64,000 nt of DNA from Brevundimonas sp. (GTDB lineage: Bacteria; Pseudomonadota; Alphaproteobacteria; Caulobacterales; Caulobacteraceae): the NCBI RefSeq assembly GCF_029946145.1, contig NZ_JAQSDY010000017.1, forward strand, positions 124,001-188,000. The letters run 5' to 3'. The translations under genes and the position numbers were made by a program. This document shows, one piece after another, positions 1 to 7,099 of the stretch (its first letter is position 1; every line of letters starts with the position of its first letter). Below the pieces are notes generated by a model. The model was not told the DNA's origin. It saw nothing but the letters and a program-made list of their open reading frames with translations, and searched no databases.

Positions 1-333
1 GCGGGGGTGACCGCCGCCTTCAACCGGAACCTGCTGGTGCGGGCCAATCGCGAACTGGGCGCGGATTTCGACGTCGACGCCTTCGCTCATCGCGCCGTGT
101 GGAATCCCTCGGAGTCGCGGATGGAAATGCATCTGGAGGCGACGCGCGACATGGTGGTGAGCCTTGACGGCCAGAGGGTTATGTTTGTGCGGGGCGAGAC
201 CATCCACACCGAGAACTCGCGAAAATTCACCGAGGAGGCCGTCCGCCGGCTTGCCGGGGCCGCGGGATGGTCAGTCGCCGCCTTCGAGACGGGCGAGGCT
301 CCCGCCGTGGCGCTGGCGCTGCTGGAAGCCTGA
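1..333 (+). CDS. egtD: L-histidine N-alpha-methyltransferase EgtD, C-terminal part
   Basis: This is the last 110 residues of a gene entering from the left edge; the frame is open to base 1, so the GTG at 7 is not a real start. EgtD trimethylates histidine to hercynine with S-adenosylmethionine, the first step of ergothioneine synthesis. The signature seen is the C-terminal EgtD segment with 'NRELGADFD', 'FAHRAVWN', 'SRMEMHLEA' and 'GETIHTENS', the last contributing to substrate binding in the family. The partner egtB would be expected upstream, outside the window. The identification is confident; only the N-terminal Rossmann core cannot be checked. Confidence 0.9.
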   Translation, partial: AGVTAAFNRNLLVRANRELGADFDVDAFAHRAVWNPSESRMEMHLEATRDMVVSLDGQRVMFVRGETIHTENSRKFTEEAVRRLAGAAGWSVAAFETGEAPAVALALLEA

Positions 334-340
334 AACGAAA

Positions 341-372
341 AAGGGACGGCGGCCCTGCGGGCGCCGTCCCTT
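341..372. terminator. Hairpin terminator between convergent genes
   Basis: An 11-base stem (341-351 with 362-372) encloses a GC-rich loop between the egtD stop and the stop of the convergent KGG gene. Read on the minus strand the stem is followed by a run of five T, so it should end the minus-strand transcript well. In the plus direction the T-run is only two bases, so it is a weaker stop for egtD. Confidence 0.8.
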
Positions 373-391
373 CGATCGTCCTGATCGCCAA

Positions 392-616
392 TTAGTCCGG
401 GGTCGAACCCGGCTCCCTCACCCGGGCGCCGTGGGACGCTTCTCCGCCCTTGCGGCCGGCCTGGGCGGCGAGACTGCGGTCCTGGGAGAAGCTGCGCTTC
501 TCGCTCGGCACGCTGGCTCCGCCCTTGCGGGCGATCTCGCGCTGGCGTTCCGGATCCATCGAGGCGAAGCCCCGTTTGGACACGCCGGAGGCACGTGTGG
601 GCTGACCTTGAGCCAT
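392..616 (-). CDS. KGG-motif stress-induced small protein
   Basis: The gene encodes a 74-residue, highly charged hydrophilic protein. It carries two KGG segments ('REIARKGGASVP' and 'AAQAGRKGGEAS') and the phrase 'KRGFASMDPERQREIA', which together define the stress_KGG family (YciG / Con-10-like, general stress proteins). Longer in-frame starts exist upstream, but the start at 616 has an AAAGGA ribosome site 7-8 bases before it and makes a normal-length family member. An EcfG-type promoter (658-682) lies directly upstream, which fits a general-stress role. The biochemical function of the family is not known. Confidence 0.88.
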   Translation of the reverse strand: MAQGQPTRASGVSKRGFASMDPERQREIARKGGASVPSEKRSFSQDRSLAAQAGRKGGEASHGARVREPGSTPD

Positions 617-657
617 CTGGGTTTCCTTTCGTGGCGACGGTGGCGGTTGCTGGACTG

Positions 658-682
658 AACCCTTCCGCCCGCGTCCGGTTCC
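658..682 (-). promoter_or_regulatory. EcfG/sigma-T-like promoter for the KGG gene
   Basis: On the minus strand GGAAC (complement of 678-682) is followed after 17 bases by GTT (complement of 658-660). This matches the GGAAC-N16/17-(C)GTT consensus of the alphaproteobacterial general stress sigma factor. The distance to the start codon leaves a leader of about 35 bases with a good ribosome site. It was assigned by eye from consensus, supported by two similar sites next door. Confidence 0.55.
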
Positions 683-728
683 GGCGGCCCGGTCACGGAA
701 TTGCGAACGAATCACAGGGTTTGCGTCG

Positions 729-884
729 TCATCCATAGGGACGAGCGTCGCCAGGCTCGCCGCCCGGGATATCCTGCTGTGGCATTTCCTCAGGGGTACT
801 GCCGGGATCGAGGTCCGGTCCGGGGGTGTCGGGCGGCATGATCTCGGGCTGGCCCCCGGGGCTGTCGGGCTCGACATAGGTCAT
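729..884 (-). CDS. Small proline-rich acidic protein (51 aa)
   Basis: A short reading frame of 51 residues begins at ATG 884 behind a strong AGAGGAG ribosome site. The product starts MTYVEPDSPGGQPEIMPP and is about one quarter proline with many Asp, Glu and Gly; it has no membrane segment and no cysteine, and is probably disordered. It lies between two other small stress-type genes and has its own EcfG-like promoter (909-935). Similar short proline-rich proteins of unknown function occur in alphaproteobacteria. I do not recognise a named family. The ribosome site, promoter and composition make it a likely real gene. Confidence 0.65.
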   Translation of the reverse strand: MTYVEPDSPGGQPEIMPPDTPGPDLDPGSTPEEMPQQDIPGGEPGDARPYG

Positions 885-908
885 GAGCAATCTCCTCTTC
901 TGCAGAGG

Positions 909-935
909 AAACGTTCCGCGGCGGCACGCTGTTCA
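909..935 (-). promoter_or_regulatory. EcfG-like promoter for the 51-aa protein
   Basis: Read on the minus strand, TGAAC (one mismatch to GGAAC, complement of 931-935) is followed by 17 bases and CGTTT (complement of 909-913). The predicted transcript would start about 20 bases before the ATG at 884. It is the weakest of the three sites, because the -35 element departs from consensus. Confidence 0.45.
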
Positions 936-965
936 ATCACGTTTCAGAATCGCGGCGGTTTGCCC

Positions 966-991
966 GGAACCGGGGTGTGCGGCGGTGGTTT
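966..991 (+). promoter_or_regulatory. EcfG/sigma-T-like promoter for the 95-aa membrane protein
   Basis: GGAAC at 966-970, preceded by CC, is followed after 17 bases by GTTT at 988-991. This fits the general stress sigma factor consensus in Caulobacterales. The downstream ATG lies at 1029, giving a leader of roughly 30 bases that contains AGGAG. Confidence 0.6.
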
Positions 992-1028
992 GACGGGCTC
1001 GACCCACACAGACCGCAGGAGCCCTTCC

Positions 1029-1316
1029 ATGACCGAGACCTACACCGGCCCGACCAACGTCGAGGATATCGAGGACGATACCGACACCTCAACGGCGCTG
1101 GAACGTCAGGCCGACGCCATTCTCGCGAACGACGAGAACCGCAGCTTCGGCGCGCCGCCGCTGCGTCAGGCGGTGCGCGAGGACGCCGCGACGGCGCGCG
1201 ACTGGAGCCGGAACCGGGTCGCCGGCTTGCGTGGGGCCGTCGAGGCGGAACCGGTCAAGGCCTCGCTTTACGCCCTAGGCATCGGCGTGGTGATCGGTCT
1301 TCTGGCCGCGCGCTAG
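1029..1316 (+). CDS. Small membrane-anchored ElaB/DUF883-like protein
   Basis: The 95-residue product has an acidic N-terminus (EDIEDDTDTS), a helical amphipathic middle with many Ala/Arg, and one C-terminal membrane helix ('ASLYALGIGVVIGLLAAR'). This layout matches the DUF883/ElaB/YqjD family of ribosome- or membrane-associated stress proteins, though the match is by architecture more than sequence. A longer frame to 960 exists, but ATG 1029 has AGGAG eight bases upstream and lies just after an EcfG-like promoter. It therefore likely belongs to the general stress response with its two neighbours. Confidence 0.75.
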   Translation: MTETYTGPTNVEDIEDDTDTSTALERQADAILANDENRSFGAPPLRQAVREDAATARDWSRNRVAGLRGAVEAEPVKASLYALGIGVVIGLLAAR

Positions 1317-1323
1317 GCCCGGG

Positions 1324-2025
1324 TCAGGATGGGCCGGACGCCGGGCGCGCGATCGGCGCCCGTCGCATCGCCTCGTCCGAGACGAACGGATTTGTGCGGC
1401 GCTCGGCCCCGAAGGTCGAGGTGGGGCCATGACCCGGCACGAAGGCGACGTCGTCGCCCAGCGGCCAGAGTTTGGTGGTGATGGCTTTCAGCAGGCTGGC
1501 GTGATCGCTGCGCGGGAAGTCGGTGCGGCCGATCGAGCCCTGGAACAGCACGTCGCCGACCTGGGCGAACCGCCCCGCCCGGTTGAAGAAGATAACATGG
1601 CCCGGCGTGTGGCCCGGACAATGGTAGACCTCCCAGGTGGTGTCCCCCAGCGTCAGCACATCGCCGTCGGCCAGCCAACGGGTCGGGGTAAAGCTGCGGG
1701 CGTCGGGCAGGCCGTATATCTGGCCCTGGGCCGGGATGCCGTCGATCCAGAACTGGTCGTCGGAGTGGGGGCCGATGATGTCGAGCCCGGTCTTTTCCTG
1801 CATCTCGGCCGCGCCGCCGGCGTGATCGAGGTGGCCGTGGGTGATCCAGATGGCGTCCAGGGTCAGTCCCTGCCTGGTCACGGCGGCCAGCAGGGCGTCC
1901 ACCGAGGCTCCCGGATCGATGATCGCGGCCTTCAGGGTGGCGCGGCACCAGACGAGGGTGCAGTTCTGCTGCAGCGGCGTGACCGGGAAGACGGCGACGC
2001 CGATCGGGGCGGGGGAGGAGGTCAT
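1324..2025 (-). CDS. MBL-fold metallohydrolase, glyoxalase II-like (YcbL/GloC type)
   Basis: The 233-residue product is a metallo-beta-lactamase fold hydrolase. It shows the zinc motif 'THGHLDHAGG', a second histidine in 'YHCPGHTPGHV', the bridging aspartate region 'VGDVLFQGSIGRTD', and a late His in 'VPGHGPTST'. This set is typical of the short glyoxalase-II-like group that hydrolyses S-lactoylglutathione or related thioesters. The start at 2025 is preferred over one 13 codons upstream because GGAGGG sits just before it. It converges on the preceding small gene with 7 bases between stops. Confidence 0.85.
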   Translation of the reverse strand: MTSSPAPIGVAVFPVTPLQQNCTLVWCRATLKAAIIDPGASVDALLAAVTRQGLTLDAIWITHGHLDHAGGAAEMQEKTGLDIIGPHSDDQFWIDGIPAQGQIYGLPDARSFTPTRWLADGDVLTLGDTTWEVYHCPGHTPGHVIFFNRAGRFAQVGDVLFQGSIGRTDFPRSDHASLLKAITTKLWPLGDDVAFVPGHGPTSTFGAERRTNPFVSDEAMRRAPIARPASGPS

Positions 2026-2219
2026 TCCCTCCAGATAGCCTGCCCGGGCCCGCACCGAAACCATCCCGCGGCCCGCGTCTCACGTTGACCTTTGGGACCG
2101 TCATCGACATAAGGGCGGGCTTCAAAGGCGCCGCCTCCAAAGGGCGGCCCTTGTTGCTTTACCCACACCGCGCAGCGCCTGCCTCAATGGCGCCGCCACA
2201 GAGCGTCAGAATCCCGGCC

Positions 2220-3563
2220 ATGCAAGTTGTCGAAAAGTCCAGTGAAGGTCTCAGCCGCGTCATCGCGGTGACCATTCCCGCCGCCGAGCTGAACCAGAAG
2301 CTGGACGCCAAGCTGAAGGAAGTCGCGCCGCAGATGAAGCTGAAGGGCTTCCGTCCCGGCAAGGTCCCGATGTCGCACGTCAAGAAGACCTTCGGCCGCG
2401 ACCTGATGGGTGAAATCGTCAATGATGCGCTGAACAGCTCGAGCCAGAAGGCCCTGGACGACGCCAAGGTGCGTCCGGCCGCGCCCGCCGAGATGAAGCT
2501 GACCTCGGACATGGACAAGGTCATCGCAGGCACGGAAGACCTGGCCTATGAAATGGCCCTGGAGGTCATGCCCGACTTCACCCCGACCGACATCAAGAAG
2601 CTGAAGCTGGAACGCCCGACCTATGAAGCGTCGGACGCCGATCTGGACGAGGCCCTGACCGAACTGGCCGGCCAGGCCAAGTCGTATGTCGAAAAGACCG
2701 GCAAGACCGTGAAGGCCGCCGACGGCGACGAGGTCACCATCGACTTCCTGGGCAAGCTGGACGGCGAACCCTTCGAGGGCGGCGCCGCCGAGGACACCCA
2801 GCTGGTGATCGGCTCCAACCGCTTCATCCCGGGCTTCGAAGAGCAGCTCAAGGGCGCCAAGGTCGGCGACGAGAAGGTCCTGAACGTAACCTTCCCGGCG
2901 GACTACCAGGCCGCCCATCTGGCCGGCAAGGCCGTGACCTTCGATGTCAAGGTCAAGGCCATCAAGGCCGAGGCCCCCGCCGTGGTCGACGAGGAATTCG
3001 CCAAGCGCATCGGCATCGAGTCGCTGGACAAGCTGAAGGAACTGCTGCGCACCAACCTGAACCAGCAGTACACGGGCGCCGCCCGCTTCAAGCTGAAGCG
3101 CGCCCTGCTGGACGCCCTGGACAAGGCCCACGACTTCCCCCTGCCGCCCAAGATGGTCGAGGCCGAGTTCGACGGCATCTGGCAGCAGGTCCAGGCCGAC
3201 AAGGAAGCCGGCCGTCTGCCGGACGAGGACGCCAAGAAGTCCGAGAAGAAGCTCAAGGAAGAGTATCAGAAGATCGCCGAACGCCGCGTGCGCCTGGGTC
3301 TGGTGCTGGCCGAGATCGGCCGCGCCAACAACGTCCAGATCACCGATCAGGAACTGAACAACGCCATCATGAACGAGGCCCGCAACTATCCGGGCCAGGA
3401 GCGTCAGGTGCTGGACTTCTATCGCCAGAACCCGAACGCCGCCGCCCAGATGCGCGCCCCGATCTATGAGGAGAAGGTCTGCGACCTGATCTTCGACACG
3501 GCCAAGGTGACCGATACGCCGATCACCAAGGAAGAGCTGCTCAAGGAAGACGACGACATCTGA
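2220..3563 (+). CDS. tig: Trigger factor, ribosome-bound chaperone and prolyl isomerase
   Basis: The 447-residue product has the three trigger factor parts. The N-terminal ribosome-binding domain carries the signature 'GFRPGKVP' (residues 43-50). The central FKBP-type isomerase domain is visible as 'DGDEVTIDFLGKLDGEPFEGG' followed by 'IPGFEEQLKGAKVGDEK'. A long, Lys/Glu-rich helical C-terminal chaperone domain follows. It binds nascent chains at the ribosome exit tunnel in the cytosol. The start at 2220 gives the family's usual N-terminus (MQVVEKSSEGLSR); the frame's earlier start at 2085 adds sequence foreign to the family. It opens a proteostasis block with clpP, clpX and lon. Confidence 0.97.
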   Translation: MQVVEKSSEGLSRVIAVTIPAAELNQKLDAKLKEVAPQMKLKGFRPGKVPMSHVKKTFGRDLMGEIVNDALNSSSQKALDDAKVRPAAPAEMKLTSDMDKVIAGTEDLAYEMALEVMPDFTPTDIKKLKLERPTYEASDADLDEALTELAGQAKSYVEKTGKTVKAADGDEVTIDFLGKLDGEPFEGGAAEDTQLVIGSNRFIPGFEEQLKGAKVGDEKVLNVTFPADYQAAHLAGKAVTFDVKVKAIKAEAPAVVDEEFAKRIGIESLDKLKELLRTNLNQQYTGAARFKLKRALLDALDKAHDFPLPPKMVEAEFDGIWQQVQADKEAGRLPDEDAKKSEKKLKEEYQKIAERRVRLGLVLAEIGRANNVQITDQELNNAIMNEARNYPGQERQVLDFYRQNPNAAAQMRAPIYEEKVCDLIFDTAKVTDTPITKEELLKEDDDI

Positions 3564-3573
3564 TTGTATGATT

Positions 3574-3611
3574 GACGGCGCCCAACCTTGGGGTCAGGGT
3601 TGGGCGCCGTC
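3574..3611 (+). terminator. Strong hairpin after tig
   Basis: A perfect 14-base stem (3574-3587 with 3598-3611) encloses a 10-base loop right behind the tig stop. There is no clear T-run after it, so termination may be incomplete and could let some transcript read into the next gene. Confidence 0.65.
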
Positions 3612-3643
3612 CTCGACAATGCCGGCAGACCGGGAGTTGCGTG

Positions 3644-4615
3644 ATGCTTGACTGGATGACGGCGGGCGCGATCGCGGTCGCGATGATGCAGCCCCAGAGC
3701 GCGCCGCCCGCCTCTGCGCCCCCCGTCCAGGAACCCGCCGCCCAGTCGGCCACGATCCTCGAGGACGTGGTGGTGGAACAGCGCCGGCTGGAGGAGTTCG
3801 TCCAGGACTTCGTGGGCCAGGTGGCCGCGCCCGCGCCCCGCCGGGGCCTCGCCCGCTGGCAGGGCGGCATCTGCGTGGGCGTCATCAACCTGCGCAACGA
3901 GGCCGGCCAGTATATCGCCGACCGCATCTCCCGGGTCGGCATGGATCTGGGCCTCACGCCCGGTGATCCCGGCTGCAAGCCGAACATCGTCGTCGCCTTC
4001 ACCGCCGACGGCGCCGAACTGGCGTCGAGCCTCGTCGGCAGGAACCGGCGGGCGTTTCGCATGGGCGGATCGGTGAACCGCGACATCGTGGCGTTGCGCG
4101 CCTTCGAAACCTCGGATGCGCCCGTGCGGTGGTGGCACGTCAGCATCCCGGTCGACTCGGAAACGGGCGATCGGGCTATCCGGCTTCCCGGCGACGTGAA
4201 CCCCTCCACGGGCCAGCCCTCCGCGCCGGTGATCTCCGTGTTCGCGGCCTCCCGGCTGAACAGCCAGATCCGCGACGACATGAACAAGGTCATGATCATC
4301 GTCGATGTCGACGGCATGGCCGCGACGAACCTGAACCAGCTGGCCGACTATCTGACCTTCGTCGCCCTGGCCCAGGTCGATCCGGACGCACAGACGGCCG
4401 GCTATGACACCATCCTGAACGTGTTCAACGCTCCGCAGAGCGTGGACGGGCTGACCGAATGGGACATGTCCTATCTGTCCTCGCTCTACCGCGTGCAGGA
4501 CGCGCCCCAGCGTCGGGTCAATCCCGCGGCCCAGGCGACGAGCATGGCTTCGGACATGATCCGGGACAGGCGGGCCGCCCAGACCGCCGGCGAGCAGCCG
4601 GCCCCGCGGGAGTAG
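3644..4615 (+). CDS. Hypothetical exported protein between tig and clpP
   Basis: The product is 323 residues. The N-terminus (MLDWMTAGAIAVAMM) looks like a signal peptide or membrane anchor and is followed by a Pro/Ala-rich spacer. The rest is a globular domain with 'GLARWQGGICVGVINL', 'YIADRISRVGMDLGL' and 'IVVAFTADGAELA', suggesting an alternating alpha/beta fold. The start at 3644 has GGGAG upstream; the alternative start at 3572 lies inside the tig terminator stem. I do not recognise a named family. It has two visible cysteines (GGICVG, DPGCKP) that could pair in the periplasm. Its place between tig and clpP gives no firm hint of function. Confidence 0.75.
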   Translation: MLDWMTAGAIAVAMMQPQSAPPASAPPVQEPAAQSATILEDVVVEQRRLEEFVQDFVGQVAAPAPRRGLARWQGGICVGVINLRNEAGQYIADRISRVGMDLGLTPGDPGCKPNIVVAFTADGAELASSLVGRNRRAFRMGGSVNRDIVALRAFETSDAPVRWWHVSIPVDSETGDRAIRLPGDVNPSTGQPSAPVISVFAASRLNSQIRDDMNKVMIIVDVDGMAATNLNQLADYLTFVALAQVDPDAQTAGYDTILNVFNAPQSVDGLTEWDMSYLSSLYRVQDAPQRRVNPAAQATSMASDMIRDRRAAQTAGEQPAPRE

Positions 4616-4742
4616 TCCGGCCGTTCGCGGGCGCGCGGTCATCGGCGCCCTCCGCCTTGCGTCAACGCTCTGGCAAGACGATATCCTGTCCAACAGGGCG
4701 GCGACCGATGAGTCGCGCCCGGAAACATCCGAGAAGGCCTGA

Positions 4743-5384
4743 ATGCGCGATCCTATCGAACTGATGAACATGAACCTCGTCCCCATGGTGGTGGAGCAGT
4801 CCAGCCGGGGCGAGCGGGCCTTCGACATCTTCTCGCGCCTGCTGCGCGAGCGGATCATCTTCCTGACGGGTCCCTTCGAGGACAGCATGGCGTCGCTGAT
4901 CTGCGCCCAGCTGCTGTTCCTGGAGTCGGAGAACCCGAAAAAGGAAATCAGCATGTATATCAACAGCCCCGGCGGTCAGGTGACCTCGGCGCTCGCGATC
5001 TACGACACCATGCAATACATCCGTTCGCCGGTTTCGACGGTGTGCATGGGCATGGCCGCCTCGGCCGGTTCGCTGATCCTCGCCGCCGGCGCCGCCGGCG
5101 CGCGCGTGGCCCTGCCGAACGCCCGCATCATGGTGCACCAGCCCTCGGGCGGCTTCCGGGGCCAGGCCTCGGATGTCGAACGCCACGCCGAGGACATCCG
5201 CTACACCAAGCGCCGCCTGAACGAGATCTACGTCCACCACACCGGCCGGACGTACGAGGAAGTCGAAAAGACCCTCGACCGCGACCACTTCATGAGCGCC
5301 GAGGAAGCCAAGACCTGGGGCATCGTCGACCACGTCTACGACCGTCGCGAACAGGCCGAGGGCGACGGCGTCAAGACGGTCTGA
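4743..5384 (+). CDS. clpP: ATP-dependent Clp protease proteolytic subunit
   Basis: This is a 213-residue ClpP serine peptidase. The catalytic triad is visible as Ser107 in 'GMAASAGS', His132 in 'MVHQPSGG' and Asp181 in 'LDRDHFMS'; the spacing equals that of E. coli ClpP. The 'INSPGGQV' loop that forms the oxyanion hole is also present. ClpP forms a double heptamer that degrades substrates unfolded by ClpX, encoded downstream. In Caulobacter the pair controls cell-cycle progression by degrading regulators such as CtrA. GAGAAGG precedes the ATG. Confidence 0.98.
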   Translation: MRDPIELMNMNLVPMVVEQSSRGERAFDIFSRLLRERIIFLTGPFEDSMASLICAQLLFLESENPKKEISMYINSPGGQVTSALAIYDTMQYIRSPVSTVCMGMAASAGSLILAAGAAGARVALPNARIMVHQPSGGFRGQASDVERHAEDIRYTKRRLNEIYVHHTGRTYEEVEKTLDRDHFMSAEEAKTWGIVDHVYDRREQAEGDGVKTV

Positions 5385-5411
5385 CCGGACGTCGTCAGCA
5401 AGTTCGGGAGA

Positions 5412-5445
5412 GGGCGCGCCGTGACCGGTGCGCCCTTTTCTTTTG
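5412..5445 (+). terminator. Intrinsic terminator after clpP
   Basis: A 9-base stem with one G-T pair (5412-5420 with 5427-5435) and a 6-base loop is followed by TTTTCTTTT. It is a classic factor-independent terminator, 28 bases behind the clpP stop. Confidence 0.9.
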
Positions 5446-5460
5446 TGCTATCAGGCCGCC

Positions 5461-5781
5461 ATGGAACAGACGCGCGAAACGAGCGGGACCGTCGAGGTCG
5501 ACGGCGAGACCTATGAATGGGCGATCCGCCGCCAGCCGCGGCCGCTGGCCGGCGGCAAATGGGACGGCATGGCGTTGAGCCTGCGCCTGAAGGACTTCCC
5601 GCGCGAGGCGGTCGTCCTGTTTCCCATGCCGATGCGCCCCAATGGTCGGCCCGACATGGAGAAGCAGCGGGTCAATCTCGACAGCGTGCGCAACGCCGTG
5701 GCCGCCGCGATCGAGGCGGGCTGGAATCCCACCTCGCGCGGCAAGTCGATGGTGTTCGACGTGGACGCCGACGGCCGCTGA
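5461..5781 (+). CDS. Conserved small protein of unknown function (106 aa)
   Basis: The 106-residue product starts MEQTRETSGTVEVDGETYEW. It looks like a compact beta-rich domain with 'YEWAIRRQPRPLAGGKWDGMALSL' split over strands, then 'RNAVAAAIEAGWNPTSRGKS' as a helix. It has no signal peptide or membrane segment. An in-frame GTG at 5428 falls inside the clpP terminator and was rejected as a start. The ribosome site before ATG 5461 is weak. I do not recognise the family. The coding pattern is typical of the genome, so it is likely genuine. Confidence 0.7.
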   Translation: MEQTRETSGTVEVDGETYEWAIRRQPRPLAGGKWDGMALSLRLKDFPREAVVLFPMPMRPNGRPDMEKQRVNLDSVRNAVAAAIEAGWNPTSRGKSMVFDVDADGR

Positions 5782-6263
5782 CGGTCAGGTGGTCCAGGCT
5801 CAATTGACGTTCGTCGGTGAGGCCAACTCGTGGCACGGTTGCGAATTCGGCGTGCCAACCGTGCCACCGCGCCAAACCCCAAACGGCAGTGAAATCAGTT
5901 AGCGGTGTGACGCCTGATGTTCGGGGCGCTCCAACCGCGCCAGATTATCGGAAATTTGACATCTAAAGCGCCGCTGCCCGCCGCGCCCATCGCTGAATTT
6001 TTCAAAGACCTTGCCCCCTCACATGGGAGGAGGTGGTCGGCTGTCAAGGTCGTGAAAGGAATAAATTCCTAATCATGCATTGGGCGTACCGAGATTCGCG
6101 TTCGGCGGATGAACCGCGTAGCTTGAGCGTGCATGAGCACAGCCAGTCGCCTTTCACTCGTCCAACGGGCCAAGCGCAAAGCCTGAAACCTGAACGTAGG
6201 CTTGGTCAGTCTGTCGGTAGGTCAGGCGCTTACCGATCATTCCGAGCGAGGTCAGGATCGTGG
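5782..6263. other. Gene-free stretch between two convergent genes
   Basis: About 480 bases without a credible reading frame lie between the 106-aa gene and the end of cicA. The stretch is less GC-rich than its surroundings. It holds a perfect 12-base inverted repeat (5830-5867), a short dyad GGAAT-AA-ATTCC near 6058-6069, and a segment at 5996-6030 that resembles the sequence ahead of clpX (7004-7038). No tRNA or known structured RNA could be recognised. It may hold a small RNA, a relic, or both. Confidence 0.5.
5830..5867. repeat. Perfect 12-base inverted repeat
   Basis: GTGGCACGGTTG (5830-5841) and its exact complement CAACCGTGCCAC (5856-5867) flank 14 bases. In RNA this would make a very stable hairpin; in DNA it could be a protein-binding dyad. 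No T-run follows, so it is not a standard intrinsic terminator. Confidence 0.8.
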
Positions 6264-6911
6264 TCAGGACCGTTCCTTGAACCGTCGGAAGCCGGCCTCG
6301 TCGGCGATGGCCAGCATTTCGGTGTCGCCGGTGGTGTCGCCATAGGCCGCGGCCAGTTTGACATCCTCGCCAAAGGCCGCGCGCAGACGCCGCACTTTTT
6401 CCTCACCCCGGCAGTTGGGGCTGGCGAAGGCGCCGGTGACGCGGTCGTCGGCGTCGAAGATCAGCGGCGTGCCCAGCAGGGCTTCCGCGCCCAGACGGCG
6501 GGCGAACGGCGCCACCGTCGTCTCCGGAGAGGCGGTGACGATGACCCGGTACGCGTCCCGCGCGCCCCAGTCCTTCCAGCAGGCGAGGGCGTCGTAGCGC
6601 AGGAAGCCCGGCCACACCTGGCCTGCGAAGGCCTCGGCGTCGGCCTCCAGCTGCGTCCGGGGGGTCCCCTTGAGGAATTCGCGCACCGAAGCGGCCTTCA
6701 GCCGGCCCCGGTCGCGATCCGCGACATAGGCCGCCAGGTCGGGCGCCATCCGCGCCAGACCCGCAAACCAGCCGCCCGAGCCAGCCCGCCAGCGCAGGAA
6801 TTGGGTGAAGCTGTCGCGAACCGTCAGCGTACCGTCGAAATCGAAGGCGACGATGGCCTGATCCTTGCGAGGCGGCTGGCGAACCAGTGTGGGACTTCCC
6901 ATGTCAGACAT
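6264..6911 (-). CDS. cicA: HAD-superfamily phosphatase CicA
   Basis: The 215-residue product is a haloacid dehalogenase phosphatase of the SerB-like IB group. Motif I is 'FDFDGTLT' with nucleophile Asp24 and Asp26. Motif II is 'VIVTASPE', and motif III/IV is in 'AAAYGDTTGDTEML'. Its position, reversed between clpP and clpX, is the same as cicA of Caulobacter crescentus, where altered dosage affects growth and cell shape; that is why the symbol is used. The natural substrate is not known. AAGGAG precedes the start at 6911; ATG 6902 is an alternative. Confidence 0.85.
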   Translation of the reverse strand: MSDMGSPTLVRQPPRKDQAIVAFDFDGTLTVRDSFTQFLRWRAGSGGWFAGLARMAPDLAAYVADRDRGRLKAASVREFLKGTPRTQLEADAEAFAGQVWPGFLRYDALACWKDWGARDAYRVIVTASPETTVAPFARRLGAEALLGTPLIFDADDRVTGAFASPNCRGEEKVRRLRAAFGEDVKLAAAYGDTTGDTEMLAIADEAGFRRFKERS

Positions 6912-7099
6912 TCGCCGCGATCTCCTTCAACAGTGAACCGTCCGCTTCCTTCTCCGGCCACGCTTGGCCGGGGTTGTGGCGGGCGTCGGTATGGGTGATT
7001 GTCAATTTTTGAAGACCTTTGCGCCCATGTTCGGGGAATCAACGCGAAGGATGCGCGTTAGCCCCATATCGGGGTGAACCGCGGGAGTGAGAAGGCTCG

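Noticed and set aside
3572..3643. Earlier start for the exported protein between tig and clpP
   Set aside because: The ATG lies within the tig terminator stem and would place an Arg-rich segment before the signal-like helix.
5830..5867. Sigma-54 promoter (TGGCACG present)
   Set aside because: The second element with the required GC at proper spacing is missing, and the sequence is better explained as part of the perfect dyad.
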